A DNA stretch of 64,000 nucleotides from Rhizobium sp. L1K21 (GCF_024055895.1 NZ_JAMXLE010000003.1:1-64000), one strand, 5' to 3'. Positions 1 through 8,803 are shown, counted from the first letter of the stretch. Notes: generated by a model not told the origin, from the letters alone. Numbers and translations: made by a program.

Positions 1-72
1 GGAAATGCCGATCATTTTCAAGCCGTTGCAACGCAGTGGCTGATCAAATTTGGCTTATCCGCAGGACGGTAA
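1..72 (+). CDS. Possible C-terminal end of an unidentified gene
   Basis: From the first base, frame 1 stays open for 23 codons and ends at TAA (70-72). The readable tail includes NADHFQAVATQWLIKFG. It is followed by a hairpin with a T-rich tail (107-127), as expected after a real gene end. The fragment is too short to name or to prove coding; another frame is also open for 13 codons. I see no family signature, so this is only a hint that a rightward gene enters the window from the left. Confidence 0.25.
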   Translation, partial: GNADHFQAVATQWLIKFGLSAGR

Positions 73-162
73 AATGACTGCAATCTGCAACGTCAATGGT
101 TTCAACCGGGCCGCAAGGCCCGCTTTTCAACCATTTCCTCGCATATTTTTGTCATTTTACCG
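67..162. repeat. Nested inverted repeat with terminator-like core
   Basis: A perfect 12-bp inverted repeat (CGGTAAAATGAC at 67-78, GTCATTTTACCG at 151-162) encloses a second pair (AATGGTT 95-101, AACCATT 129-135). That pair encloses a 6-bp GC stem (CGGGCC 107-112, GGCCCG 117-122) closed by a GCAA loop. The core is followed by CTTTTC and could be a rho-independent terminator for a rightward gene ending at 72. The two outer arms are not needed for a terminator, and suggest an extended cruciform, a small palindromic repeat element or a structured RNA. Confidence 0.6.
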
Positions 163-311
163 CCAAAACAGCCTCATTTATGGGTCCGTGACCTAGCGGT
201 ACCAATTTCAAAGTTCTTGAACGATCTTGCACGGAGCCTTCGCCAAAAGGTTTTCTCAAAGCGCAACAAATAAGGCGAGAACAACAAGAACCTTCGCGTA
301 GCCAACAAAAC

Positions 312-400
312 GTTACACTTCATTTGAGACTCCTGCGACTTGTATCTCATTGAAGTGTAACATTTTTCCAAAGCTGCCCGCGTCCCAGTTTCAAGTGTAA
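312..400. repeat. Spaced inverted repeat with a third half-site, operator-like
   Basis: GTTACACTTCA (312-322) and TGAAGTGTAAC (351-361) form a perfect 11-bp inverted repeat with a 28-bp spacer. The core AAGTGTAA recurs a third time at 393-400. Such arrays are typical of repressor operators, for example of TetR-type proteins, but no regulator gene lies next to it. The repeat is in the gene-poor stretch downstream of the allophanate hydrolase. Apart from this repeat, the palindrome at 67-162 and the open frame at 361-570, I see nothing assignable between 73 and 582. Confidence 0.45.
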
Positions 401-570
401 ACCGACAAGTGGGAAACGGGGTTGCGCGACCGGTTGGGCCGAATACCAAGCCTCATTACAACGAGGTCGTTGCCATAATAGGTGGAGAGGAATTCTCGTC
501 CTGGATTGCGATCGATGTTGACGGTGATTTTCCGCTCAATGAGCGCTCCACTTTTGACCGTAAGACGTAG
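361..570 (+). pseudogene. Open frame without a start codon, possible gene remnant
   Basis: Directly after an in-frame TAA (358-360) a frame stays open for 69 codons to TAG at 568-570. It has no ATG; the best internal start would be a GTG near 409. The C-terminal half reads like protein, for example NEVVAIIGGEEFSSW followed by IAIDVDGDF. The pattern of a short hydrophobic strand, GG, then FSxW loosely resembles the N-terminus of phage baseplate hub proteins, but this is recognition by eye only. It could be the tail of a decayed gene or chance. It lies antisense to transcription leaving the allophanate hydrolase gene. Confidence 0.22.
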
Positions 571-582
571 GTGCTCTCAGCA

Positions 583-2373
583 TCAAGCTGCCTTCGATGC
601 GATATAGGCTCGCCAAGAGCCCAGCGCAGTGATTTCTATTGCATCTTTCGTTGCATACGCCTCGCATAGAAAGCCCTTGGCGCGCGTGCCGTCTTCCAGG
701 GTCACGGTTCCAATGCAAAGCGGTTCAGGAATACCGGCCATGAAGCTGCCGAAAGCGTGCTTGGGCAATGCCCAGACTTCAACGGCAATCGAGGCGCCGT
801 CTGTGTCATGCACGAGGCCGGGGCGCTTTGGCGGACCACCGGCAAGCGCATAGAAGCGGTATTGCGCTGCCGTGTTGCAAGCCTTGATAAAGCGCGCGCC
901 TCGTGATGTCAGTTCGTGATTGAGCGGCAGGCCGGACATATGCGCCCCGCAGACAACGATCTCGATCTCGTCAGGATTTGCAGCTGCATCAAGGGGCTTA
1001 AACGCCGGACGCGCCCAGTCCGTTGCGCCCATTGCGCCCGCTTCAAGTCTTGCCGCAAGCGAAGCTGCCGCTCCATCGTGGCCCGCCCGCGCCAGAATTG
1101 TCAGGCTGCCCGGCCGGCCATCGGACCTGACACCGGTCGGTACAGCAATGCCGCACATATCCAGCAGGTTGACGAAATTGGTATAGGTGCCGAGCATCGA
1201 GTTTGGCCCGATCGGGTCCGCCTCGATCTCGGAGCGGGTGACAAAGGTCGGGATCGTGGGAACGCAAAGAAGATCGAAACCTTTGAACGCCGCCTCACAG
1301 ATCGCACGCAGTTCTTTCAGCTTGTAAATGCCGTTGAACGTGTCGACCGCAGTGACTTTCAACCCTGCACCGACGATTTCGCGCGTCGTGGGATGGAGGG
1401 TCTCAGGCGCCTTTGAAAGACGTTCACCCACGGCGGCAGTTCGTTCTGCCACCCAGGGCCCATAATAGAGAAGTTCTGCCACGTCGTAGAACGGCGTGAG
1501 ATCAATCTCCTCTATAATCGCGCCACCTGCTGCCAAGTTTGCAATCGTCTCTCTGAAATGTGCCTCCTGCACGGTATCGCCGCTCGTTTGCAATGTTGCA
1601 GCGCTTGGTATTGCAATACGCAAATGTGGCGCTGGTTTTGAAAGGGGTGCTGTCGATACCGGGCGCGCATAGGGGTCTGCCGCGTCATAGCGTGCGGCAA
1701 GCTCGAACACTGCCCATGCATCGCTTACCGTTTGCGCGAAGACCGAGATCGTATCAAGGGTGCGGCAGGCCGGCACAAGACCGCTGGCCGAGAACGCTCC
1801 AAGCGAGGGTTTGAGGCCGACAATGCTGTTCAATGCAGCAGGCACACGGCCCGAGCCCGCAGTGTCGGTGCCGAGCGAAAAGGCGGCAATACCCCGCGCC
1901 ACCGCGACGGCGGACCCGGAGGAGGAGCCGCCTGGAACGATCTCTGCATCCAGCGCATTACGCGGAACAGGGTAAGGCGTGCGCACGCCGACAAGGCCGG
2001 TCGCAAACTGATCGAGATTGGTTTTTCCAAGGCAAATCGCCCCCGCATCGCGCAGAAGCTTCACCACGAAGGCATCGCTTTTGGCGTCATATTTGAAATC
2101 CGGGCAGGCGCAGGTGGTCGGCATGCCGGCAACATCGATATTGTCCTTGACCACGAAGGGGATACCCCAGAGCGGACGGGCAGCATCGAATGTTCCGAGC
2201 CGGTCGGCTTCGGAAAGCGCCGCATCGCGCGCCTCGAAAAGAAATATGCCCGGATCATCTGTCTGATCGAGACGCCGGAAAGCCTCCGCAATGACCGCGG
2301 CGGGCGACACGCCTTCGATATAGGCCTCACGCAGGGCCTCAAGCGTAAAGGGAAGATCTTCAAGCATGGTCAA
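583..2373 (-). CDS. atzF: Allophanate hydrolase (AtzF type)
   Basis: A 596-residue cytoplasmic amidase-signature enzyme predicted to hydrolyse allophanate to ammonia and carbon dioxide, the last step of urea, biuret or cyanurate degradation. The Ser-cisSer-Lys triad is visible: K76 in GIPFVVKDN, S150 in PGGSSSGSAVAV, S174 in GTDTAGSGRVPAA. The spacings match those I recall for Pseudomonas AtzF. Residues from about 460 form the extra C-terminal domain (IEIVVCGAHMSGLPLN to the end) that distinguishes AtzF from ordinary amidases, and total length is typical. The start follows the ORF; no other is better supported. No urea carboxylase or biuret hydrolase lies nearby. The gene sits 101 bp downstream of an oligopeptide-type ABC importer on the same strand, so its substrate or precursor may be imported by that system. 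Confidence 0.88.
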   Translation of the reverse strand: MTMLEDLPFTLEALREAYIEGVSPAAVIAEAFRRLDQTDDPGIFLFEARDAALSEADRLGTFDAARPLWGIPFVVKDNIDVAGMPTTCACPDFKYDAKSDAFVVKLLRDAGAICLGKTNLDQFATGLVGVRTPYPVPRNALDAEIVPGGSSSGSAVAVARGIAAFSLGTDTAGSGRVPAALNSIVGLKPSLGAFSASGLVPACRTLDTISVFAQTVSDAWAVFELAARYDAADPYARPVSTAPLSKPAPHLRIAIPSAATLQTSGDTVQEAHFRETIANLAAGGAIIEEIDLTPFYDVAELLYYGPWVAERTAAVGERLSKAPETLHPTTREIVGAGLKVTAVDTFNGIYKLKELRAICEAAFKGFDLLCVPTIPTFVTRSEIEADPIGPNSMLGTYTNFVNLLDMCGIAVPTGVRSDGRPGSLTILARAGHDGAAASLAARLEAGAMGATDWARPAFKPLDAAANPDEIEIVVCGAHMSGLPLNHELTSRGARFIKACNTAAQYRFYALAGGPPKRPGLVHDTDGASIAVEVWALPKHAFGSFMAGIPEPLCIGTVTLEDGTRAKGFLCEAYATKDAIEITALGSWRAYIASKAA

Positions 2374-2474
2374 TATCCTTCATGTTCCGACATATTTCCT
2401 TCCCCCTGGGGGAGAGGAAATGGTGTCTGATCTTGGTCCCTGGCATCGCAGGAATGAACGGGTTCTCTTTGATC

Positions 2475-4106
2475 TCAGGCAGCTGATTTCCGGTCAGGCG
2501 CATGCGGCGCCGCGGCAATCAACGCGCGTGTGTACGGGTTTGTGGGATTGTCCATCACCGCCTCCACCGAGCCGGCCTCCACGATTTCTCCGTCTTTCAT
2601 CACCACGACGCTGTCGCAGAGGAGCCGAACGACGTTGAGATCGTGACTGACAAAAATGTAGCTCATATTGAGTTTCGCCCTGAGATCGGCGAGCAGATTC
2701 AAGACGACGGCCTGGATCGAAACGTCGAGCGCTGCGGTCGGTTCGTCGAGGATCAGAAGGTCGGGGTCAGGCGCGATGGCACGCGCAATACCGACGCGGG
2801 CCTTCTGACCGCCGGAAAGCTGGTGCGGGAAACGGTCCAGCAAATGTTCCGGCAAACCGGTCAAAGCGGCAAGTTCCTCGATGCGGGCGTTCAGCGCCTC
2901 ACCATGCATGCCCTTCAAACGTTTCAGCGGCTCGGCAATCGACTGGCGGGCTGTATGGCGTGGATTGAGACTGTCGGTTGCATCCTGAAACACCATCTGG
3001 ATTTTCGACCGCAGCGGATTTCGGGCGAAAGCAAGCGCGGGCATTTTTCCAATATCTTCGCCGCGATAAAGGATCTCGCCACCGCTCACGTCGAGAAGCC
3101 GAACGATCATGGATGATGTGGTGGACTTGCCGCAGCCGGATTCTCCGACCAGCCCGAGGCTCTCGCCAGCCTTGACAGTAAAGCTGATCCCCTTGACCGC
3201 ACGGACCGGCCCGGATTTTCCATGATAGGTTTTCTCGAGCCCTTTGATTTCCAGCAGTGGCGTATCGCCCATCTGGCGCGCGGCAAGCGGCTTGCGCTCC
3301 TCTTCCGGCAACAGCGACCGGATCGTCGCACCGCGCCGCGGGGTCGCATCCACCAGCTTGTTTGTGTAGGGGTGTTTGGGATTGGTAAAAATCTCGATCG
3401 GATTGCCAGCTTCGACGATCAGGCCATCCTTCATGACGACAATCCGATCGCAATATTGGCTCGCCAGACCGAGATCGTGCGTAATGAGGATAGAGGACAT
3501 GCCTCGCGCTTTGACGAGTTCGTCAACAAGGTCCATCACCGCCTTTTGCGTCGTGATATCGAGCCCGGTGGTCGGCTCGTCGGCAATCAGCAATTTGGGA
3601 TCACAGGCAAGCGCAATGGCAATCACGATACGCTGGCACATGCCGCCCGAAAGCTCGAACGGATAGGCTTCGTAGCGTGCGCTCGCATTGTTGATCTTGA
3701 CCGCCTTCAGCGCTGCAATGGCCTTTTTTCTGGCGTCGCTTCGAATTGCCTGTCCGTGCTGAATCAGCACATCTTCAATCTGATGACCAACCTTGCGGAT
3801 CGGGTTGAGAGCTGCACGCGGGTTCTGGAAAATCATGGAGATTTCGCGCCCGCGTATGTCGCGCATCGCCGTCTCGCTTGCACGCTTCAAGTCGACCCCA
3901 CCATAGATGGCTTCGCCGGCCTTAATGCGCCCGCCCGCATCCAGAATGCGCATCAGCGCATAGGAGGTTACGGACTTGCCCGAGCCGCTCTCGCCCACAA
4001 TTCCGAGACGTTCGCCTTTTGCAAGCTCGAAACTGATGCCCTTGACTGCATCCACCTCGCCCCGGCGGGTCTTGAAGGCAACCTGAAGGTCTGAAATCGA
4101 CAACAT
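2475..4106 (-). CDS. Duplicated ATP-binding subunit of oligopeptide-type ABC importer
   Basis: A 543-residue protein with two complete DppD/DppF-like nucleotide-binding domains in tandem. Domain 1 has Walker A GESGSGKS (38-45), signature LSGGM (152-156) and Walker B LLIADEP. Domain 2 has Walker A GESGCGKS (321-328), LSGGQ and LLILDEP. Each domain ends with the HPYT motif of the oligopeptide/nickel family. It should form the cytoplasmic ATPase pair energising the two permeases encoded just upstream. I chose ATG at 4106 because the product then begins directly with the family N-terminus (MLSISDLQVAF) and is preceded by AAAGGA; the longer open frame runs back into the permease gene. The gap from the permease stop is 13 bp. 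Confidence 0.9.
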   Translation of the reverse strand: MLSISDLQVAFKTRRGEVDAVKGISFELAKGERLGIVGESGSGKSVTSYALMRILDAGGRIKAGEAIYGGVDLKRASETAMRDIRGREISMIFQNPRAALNPIRKVGHQIEDVLIQHGQAIRSDARKKAIAALKAVKINNASARYEAYPFELSGGMCQRIVIAIALACDPKLLIADEPTTGLDITTQKAVMDLVDELVKARGMSSILITHDLGLASQYCDRIVVMKDGLIVEAGNPIEIFTNPKHPYTNKLVDATPRRGATIRSLLPEEERKPLAARQMGDTPLLEIKGLEKTYHGKSGPVRAVKGISFTVKAGESLGLVGESGCGKSTTSSMIVRLLDVSGGEILYRGEDIGKMPALAFARNPLRSKIQMVFQDATDSLNPRHTARQSIAEPLKRLKGMHGEALNARIEELAALTGLPEHLLDRFPHQLSGGQKARVGIARAIAPDPDLLILDEPTAALDVSIQAVVLNLLADLRAKLNMSYIFVSHDLNVVRLLCDSVVVMKDGEIVEAGSVEAVMDNPTNPYTRALIAAAPHAPDRKSAA

Positions 4107-4119
4107 GGACTGATCCTTT

Positions 4120-5022
4120 CTAGACGCGTCGGCGGGGATCGACGATATCGCGCAATCCATCGCCCATGAGGTTGAAGGTAAAAACCGCAAGCATGAGCCA
4201 GAGGCCGGGAAAAATGGCGACCCACCATTCACCCGAGACGATGAAGTTTGCGCCTTCCGCAACCATGATGCCCCATTCCGGGGTCGGTGGACGCACGCCC
4301 AGTCCGATAAAGGAAAGACCCGCGGCATTGAGGATCGCCCAACCGAGGTTCAACGACACCTGCACCATCATGGGCGGCAGTGCATTCGGGAAAATATGGA
4401 AGGACAGGACCCTCACGTCGGAATTTCCCGATAGTTTGGCAGCCAGTGTGAAGCCCGCTTCGCGCCGGATATTGACCTCGGCACGCACGAGCCGCGCATA
4501 GAAGGGAATATTGATGATGGCGGTCGCATAGATGATATTGGCGACCGAATTGCCGAGAGCCGCAACAATGCCCATGGCCAGCACGAAGAGCGGAAAGGCC
4601 ATGATGGTGTCGAGAATGCGGTTCAACACCACATCGACAGCACCACCGCGATAGCCTGCCACTGAACCGAGTATGGAGCCGATTACGAAAGAAAGCGCCA
4701 CCGCCGAGACCGAGATGATCAGATCGAGCCTGGTTGCCACGATCACCCGGCTGAAGATATCGCGCCCGAGATTATCCGTACCGAACCAGTGGCTGAGCGA
4801 CGGCGGCTGCAGCGCTATGGCTGCATCTGTCTTCAGCGGATCGTAGGGAACCACGAACGGACCGACGAGAGCCGAAAGCAAGAAGAATGTGAAGAGACCG
4901 AACGCGATTGCGGTGACCGGGTTTTCCTTCAGCACATAGATGATGTGGGCGAAATTGCCGGAGCCAATTTTTGGTTTTACAGCCGTTGGTTCAACAGCAT
5001 TGATCATATCAGCCTGGGTCAT
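4120..5022 (-). CDS. Oligopeptide-type ABC permease (DppC-like)
   Basis: A 300-residue inner-membrane permease. A cytoplasmic N-terminus precedes a first hydrophobic segment (about 29-55), then the family motif HWFGTDNLGRDIFSRV. Further membrane segments follow, with the EAA loop near RREAGFTLAAKLSG and the typical end segment SFIGLGVRPPTPEWG. The start at 5022 gives an ATGA overlap with the stop of the preceding permease, which argues against the longer open frame extending to 5460. It should pair with the DppB-like permease to move a peptide-like or other SBP-bound solute. Substrate is unknown; the adjacent allophanate hydrolase suggests a urea-derived or amide compound. Confidence 0.9.
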   Translation of the reverse strand: MTQADMINAVEPTAVKPKIGSGNFAHIIYVLKENPVTAIAFGLFTFFLLSALVGPFVVPYDPLKTDAAIALQPPSLSHWFGTDNLGRDIFSRVIVATRLDLIISVSAVALSFVIGSILGSVAGYRGGAVDVVLNRILDTIMAFPLFVLAMGIVAALGNSVANIIYATAIINIPFYARLVRAEVNIRREAGFTLAAKLSGNSDVRVLSFHIFPNALPPMMVQVSLNLGWAILNAAGLSFIGLGVRPPTPEWGIMVAEGANFIVSGEWWVAIFPGLWLMLAVFTFNLMGDGLRDIVDPRRRV

Positions 5023-6044
5023 TTTGCTGCCGTTCCAAATCGAGGATCGATCACCGAATAGGTCAGATCGATAATCAGGTTGAGGGTCACGAAGAGCAGC
5101 GCCATGGCAAGCACGAAGCCCTGCACGGCGGCGTAGTCGGAAACGACAAGCGCTTCCACGGCGTAGGAGCCAATGCCGGGCCAGGCAAAGACCTTCTCCA
5201 CCAGCACGTTGGCGCCAAGCGAAAAGGAGAAGACCATGCCGAGCGTGGTCACGACCGGCAGAAGCGCGTTGCGAAACGCGTAGCCGTAGAGCACCTTTGT
5301 CGTGCCAAGCCCGGCCGCGCGCGCCGTGCGGATATAGTCGGCACTGAGGGCAGACAGCATGGCCGCACGGGTCATGCGGGCAATGGGTGCCAGCGTAAAC
5401 AGACCAAGCGTCACTGCGGGCAACACAAGCTGCTTGAGCGCGCCAAACCAGGTCTCCCAATCACCAGCTATTGCAGCGTCAATGAGGAAGAAGCCTGTCA
5501 CATGCTCTGGCTCGAGATAAGCGAAGTCCAGCCGCCCCAGCGGCGAGGGCGCGATACCGGCGAGATAATAGAAGACGTAGATCAGTACGATGCCCGTGAA
5601 GAATGTGGGCAATGAAACGCCCGCCGTGACCAGAAGCCGGCAGAGCTGATCGATCAGGCTTCCGGGTCGGGTTGCCGCCAGCACACCGAGGGGAATAGCA
5701 ATAGCGCAGGAAAACAACAGCGCGGTGAGCGTCAGTTCCAGCGATGCCGGCAGTCGGTCGGCCAGATCTTCCGTAACCTGCCTGCCGGTCGAGACGGACT
5801 GGCCGAGATCGCCCTGGGCAAGCTGCACGACATATGTGGCAAATTGCTCGGGCATCGACTTGTCGAGCCCGAGTTTCACGCGCGTCTGCTCAATGGACTC
5901 GGGCGTTGCCATTACGCCCGCGAACTGGGCGGCAGGGTCCCCGGGCAGAGCCCGGGTCAACAGAAAGCTGATGACCACCACTCCGAACAGCACAGGCACC
6001 GCCTGGGCAATGCGAAGAGCGATCGCGCCGAGGCGGGCGTTCAT
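5019..6044 (-). CDS. Oligopeptide-type ABC permease (DppB-like)
   Basis: A 341-residue inner-membrane permease of the DppB/OppB branch. It has an N-terminal membrane segment (about 8-30), then the conserved periplasmic stretch with LPGDPAAQFAG. A long soluble loop and five further hydrophobic segments follow. The EAA-type loop contains DYIRTARAAGLG, which contacts the ATPase. The C-terminal segment ends DLTYSVIDPRFG, typical of the family. It starts one base downstream of the SBP stop codon and overlaps the next permease by 4 bp, so it is part of one polycistronic leftward unit, 7650 to 2475 and probably on to 583. Confidence 0.9.
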   Translation of the reverse strand: MNARLGAIALRIAQAVPVLFGVVVISFLLTRALPGDPAAQFAGVMATPESIEQTRVKLGLDKSMPEQFATYVVQLAQGDLGQSVSTGRQVTEDLADRLPASLELTLTALLFSCAIAIPLGVLAATRPGSLIDQLCRLLVTAGVSLPTFFTGIVLIYVFYYLAGIAPSPLGRLDFAYLEPEHVTGFFLIDAAIAGDWETWFGALKQLVLPAVTLGLFTLAPIARMTRAAMLSALSADYIRTARAAGLGTTKVLYGYAFRNALLPVVTTLGMVFSFSLGANVLVEKVFAWPGIGSYAVEALVVSDYAAVQGFVLAMALLFVTLNLIIDLTYSVIDPRFGTAAK

Positions 6045-6045
6045 A

Positions 6046-7650
6046 TCAGCTCTCCCCTACGCTCAGCGAACGGATATCCAGCATACGATGGAACCAGAAC
6101 TCGTAGCCGGCAGCGCCGTTGAGCGCCACATTGAGCGCGGGCTGGTAAAGCGGAATACGCGGCAAATCCTCCAGCACGATCTTGAACATTTCCTCGATCT
6201 TGCCCGCATAGGCGGGATCGTCCATCGGCATGGGAAGCGTCTCGTCCGTCAGAGCCTCGATCCGATCATCATGATAATTTGAGGAATTGAACAGGTGACC
6301 ATCCTGATAGGCCCAGAAGAAATAGTAGTCCGGCGTATTCAGCCAACCGCCGAAGTTTTCGAAATGGAACGGCAGGCTTTTGTCGACAAGGCTGGCAGTG
6401 CGCCAGTTCGCGCCCGGAATCTTCTCGATCGTGACTTTGATACCGAGTTCGGCAACGGCTTCCTGAACCAGGATCGCCGCAGGCTCCATCCAGCCGAGGT
6501 CTGCTGAAATCGACAAGGTGGTCTCGAAACCATCGGGATATTTCGACTGCGCCATGAGCGCCTTGGCCTTGGCCATGTCTGTCGAATATTGGGTCTTGCG
6601 GGGCCAGGCGGTGTCTGCAATCTCTTCGGAACCGCCCCAAAGCGGCGCACCTCGTCCGTATGCCGCCGTCTTGAAGATCGCCTCATAGGGCACCGCCCAG
6701 GCAACGGCCTTGCGCACGTTCGGATCCTGGAAAGGCTCAAACTTGAAATTCATGCAAAGGCAATTGATGCAGTTGTCGATCGGCGTTGAATAGACCGTCA
6801 GCTTGTCTGCCAGTTCGGCCGCATCCTTGTCAGGAATGTCGAAGGCGATCTGCACATCACCGCGTTCGACCAGCGCACGCGCGGTGGCCGCAGACGGCAC
6901 TTCGCGCATGATAACGCGCTTGACCGCTGGGGTCGGTCCACCAATCCATCCATCAAAGCGTTCATAGACAACCTGCTGGCCCTGATCCCATCGAATGACC
7001 TTATAGGCACCCGAGCCGATCGTGTTCTTGTGCAGATACTCCGTCGCCCAAGGATCGTCGGTGGTCGCATGTTCTTTTGCAAGTTTAGCGTTGATGATGA
7101 AGGGAACAGGCACGGCAAGGTCCGGCAACGACAATTTCGAAGGCTTGTCGAGTTTGACGACAAATGTCGCCTCATCCAGTGCCTCGAACTGGTCTGGCCG
7201 CTCCAGCCCGCCCGCCTTCATCTGCGTGGTCGGAAAACCGCCGACGGTGACAGCGCGATCGAAGGACCACTTGACGTCCTCTGCTGTGACCTTGCTGCCA
7301 TCCTGGAAAATGGCGTTCGGTTTCAGCTTGAAGGTAATCGTCAGCCCGTCATCCGAAACGGTCCAGCTTTCGGCAAGCTCAGGCTCGATCTTTGAAAAAT
7401 CGTAGGCAAGGCTGCCGTCGTCCAGCGTGCGGGAGCCGAAGGTCACAAGCCGATCGTAGCAGTTGACGGCGATCTGGTAGCTGGCTCGGTTGGTGCCGGT
7501 GCGGTGCAAATCAAGCGAGTTGATGGTTTGACCATAAGCGACGACCAGGGTGCCGTCCGGCCCGGCCAAGGCCGGCAGCGCCCGCGAAAAAGGTATGGCT
7601 CCGGCAATCATTGCGCTTGCCGAAAGGAAATTGCGTCTTGTGATTGTCAT
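6046..7650 (-). CDS. Periplasmic substrate-binding protein, family 5
   Basis: A 534-residue extracytoplasmic solute-binding protein of the DppA/OppA type, first gene of the importer operon. The N-terminus begins TITRRNFLSASAMIAG, a twin-arginine-like signal with a hydrophobic core and likely cleavage after ALPALA near residue 29. Family 5 signatures are present, e.g. LAESWTVSDDGLTITFKL, followed by FQDGSKVTAEDVKWSFDRA. The start is supported by GAGGGG a few bases upstream. What it binds cannot be read from sequence: family members take peptides, nickel, opines or sugars. The divergent LysR gene and the linked allophanate hydrolase give the only clues. Confidence 0.88.
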   Translation of the reverse strand: MTITRRNFLSASAMIAGAIPFSRALPALAGPDGTLVVAYGQTINSLDLHRTGTNRASYQIAVNCYDRLVTFGSRTLDDGSLAYDFSKIEPELAESWTVSDDGLTITFKLKPNAIFQDGSKVTAEDVKWSFDRAVTVGGFPTTQMKAGGLERPDQFEALDEATFVVKLDKPSKLSLPDLAVPVPFIINAKLAKEHATTDDPWATEYLHKNTIGSGAYKVIRWDQGQQVVYERFDGWIGGPTPAVKRVIMREVPSAATARALVERGDVQIAFDIPDKDAAELADKLTVYSTPIDNCINCLCMNFKFEPFQDPNVRKAVAWAVPYEAIFKTAAYGRGAPLWGGSEEIADTAWPRKTQYSTDMAKAKALMAQSKYPDGFETTLSISADLGWMEPAAILVQEAVAELGIKVTIEKIPGANWRTASLVDKSLPFHFENFGGWLNTPDYYFFWAYQDGHLFNSSNYHDDRIEALTDETLPMPMDDPAYAGKIEEMFKIVLEDLPRIPLYQPALNVALNGAAGYEFWFHRMLDIRSLSVGES

Positions 7651-7734
7651 GGTTCATCCCCTCTTTATGAAGCCGCTTCTTGCGGCTCTATGAGAAGACG
7701 TTGCCTCTTTTTTGCGTTCAACAAAATTGCTATA

Positions 7735-7755
7735 TTTTCACCGATGCGGTGAAAA
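7735..7755. promoter_or_regulatory. 21-bp palindromic candidate operator
   Basis: TTTTCACC (7735-7742) and GGTGAAAA (7748-7755) form a perfect 8-bp inverted repeat with a 5-bp spacer in the divergent region between the binding-protein gene and the LysR regulator. It lies just upstream of the proposed TTG start of the regulator, a position that fits autorepression or shared control. A small hairpin (AGCCGC 7671-7676, GCGGCT 7682-7687) lies in the 5' leader of the importer operon. Confidence 0.45.
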
Positions 7756-7783
7756 AAATGCACCACGGCAAAAGGGCAGGAAA

Positions 7784-8701
7784 TTGAAGCATCTTTTGAC
7801 ATTTCGTCTGATCGAAGCCGTCGCACGCGCGGGCTCCATGCGCAAGGCGGCTGAAGACATGAACATCACCCCATCGGCTCTGGTGCGCCGGATCAGTCGC
7901 TTTGAAGAAGAGTTCGGCGCGGACGTCTTTGAACGCTTGCCGGGTGGAGTGCGGCTCAATCCGGCAGGGGAATTGGTGCTGCATCACTACCGTGCCACAT
8001 CCTCCGATTTGGCCCGTGTACAAAGCCAGGTCGCAGACCTTTCGGGCGAGCGCCGCGGTCATGTATCCATCGCCAGTTCTCAAGCGATGCTGCCGTATTT
8101 CCTCCCCAAGCAAATTGCGGATTATCGCGCACTGCATCCCGGCGTGACCTTTTCTGTCAACGTGAGAGACCGCGCCCAGGCAGAGGAAGAGCTGGCCTCC
8201 TATTCATCCGACATCGCCTTGGTGTTCGAGCCTGTCTATCTGGTGGATTTTCAGGTCATCCATGCCATTCCTCAAACGGTTCACGCGATTATGAGAGCCG
8301 ACCATCCGCTAGCGGCGAAACAGGAATTGCGATTGCGGGACTGTCTTGATGTAGGCCATGTCGCGCCCACGGCGAAGTACGGCGTGCGCTACCTGCTCGA
8401 TTTTGCCGCCCGGCAAAGTTCCCGCCGCGTGTCACCGTTGGTGGAAACCGAGAGCTTCGAGCTTATCAGGCATTATGTCATGCATGAAAACGCGATCGGT
8501 TTTCAAATACCAATCGGCCTTGAGGTCGTACCCGGCGGGCCACTCGTCTATCGCCCCATATCAACAAAAGACATGCCGGCGGGCAGTCTCATTCTGGGGC
8601 AGATGCGCGGTCGCACCCTGCCCGTCGCTTCGGCCCGCTTCGCCATGCAGCTGGCAACAGCGCTGAAAGACTATCAGCTTGAAGCTGACAGCCGCGCCTG
8701 A
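7784..8701 (+). CDS. LysR-family transcriptional regulator
   Basis: A 305-residue LysR-type regulator with an N-terminal winged helix-turn-helix (FRLIEAVARAGSMRKAAEDM, then NITPSALVRRISRFEEEFG) and a C-terminal co-inducer domain from about residue 90. I chose TTG at 7784 because it puts the family start (KHLLTFRLIEAV) at residue 2 and is preceded by GGGCAGG. An ATG in the same frame at 7712 would add 24 non-conserved residues and run through the palindrome at 7735-7755. It is divergent from the importer/allophanate hydrolase operon and is its probable regulator. The inducer is unknown. Confidence 0.85.
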   Translation: MKHLLTFRLIEAVARAGSMRKAAEDMNITPSALVRRISRFEEEFGADVFERLPGGVRLNPAGELVLHHYRATSSDLARVQSQVADLSGERRGHVSIASSQAMLPYFLPKQIADYRALHPGVTFSVNVRDRAQAEEELASYSSDIALVFEPVYLVDFQVIHAIPQTVHAIMRADHPLAAKQELRLRDCLDVGHVAPTAKYGVRYLLDFAARQSSRRVSPLVETESFELIRHYVMHENAIGFQIPIGLEVVPGGPLVYRPISTKDMPAGSLILGQMRGRTLPVASARFAMQLATALKDYQLEADSRA

Positions 8702-8803
8702 TGCCCCTTCATTCCTTATCCCGCATATCCGTATTGGGCTTGCGTGCCGAAGGTGGGAAACGCGATGTGAAAGCCGCAGCCATTCTGTTGAAAATTGGCG
8801 TTG

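Noticed and set aside
174-449. Leftward 91-codon frame with an internal ATG preceded by AGGAGTC
   Set aside because: Composition is Arg/Phe-rich and unlike real proteins here, and a better-looking open frame lies on the opposite strand.
916-1416. Rightward 166-codon frame inside atzF
   Set aside because: Shadow frame of a GC-rich gene; Arg/Cys-rich, no motif.
4107-4328. Upstream extension of the tandem ATPase frame
   Set aside because: It runs through the permease stop and 3' end and lacks family similarity; ATG 4106 with AAAGGA fits.
5023-5460. Upstream extension of the DppC-like permease frame
   Set aside because: It is the antiparallel-frame shadow of the upstream permease; an ATGA overlap start at 5022 is standard.
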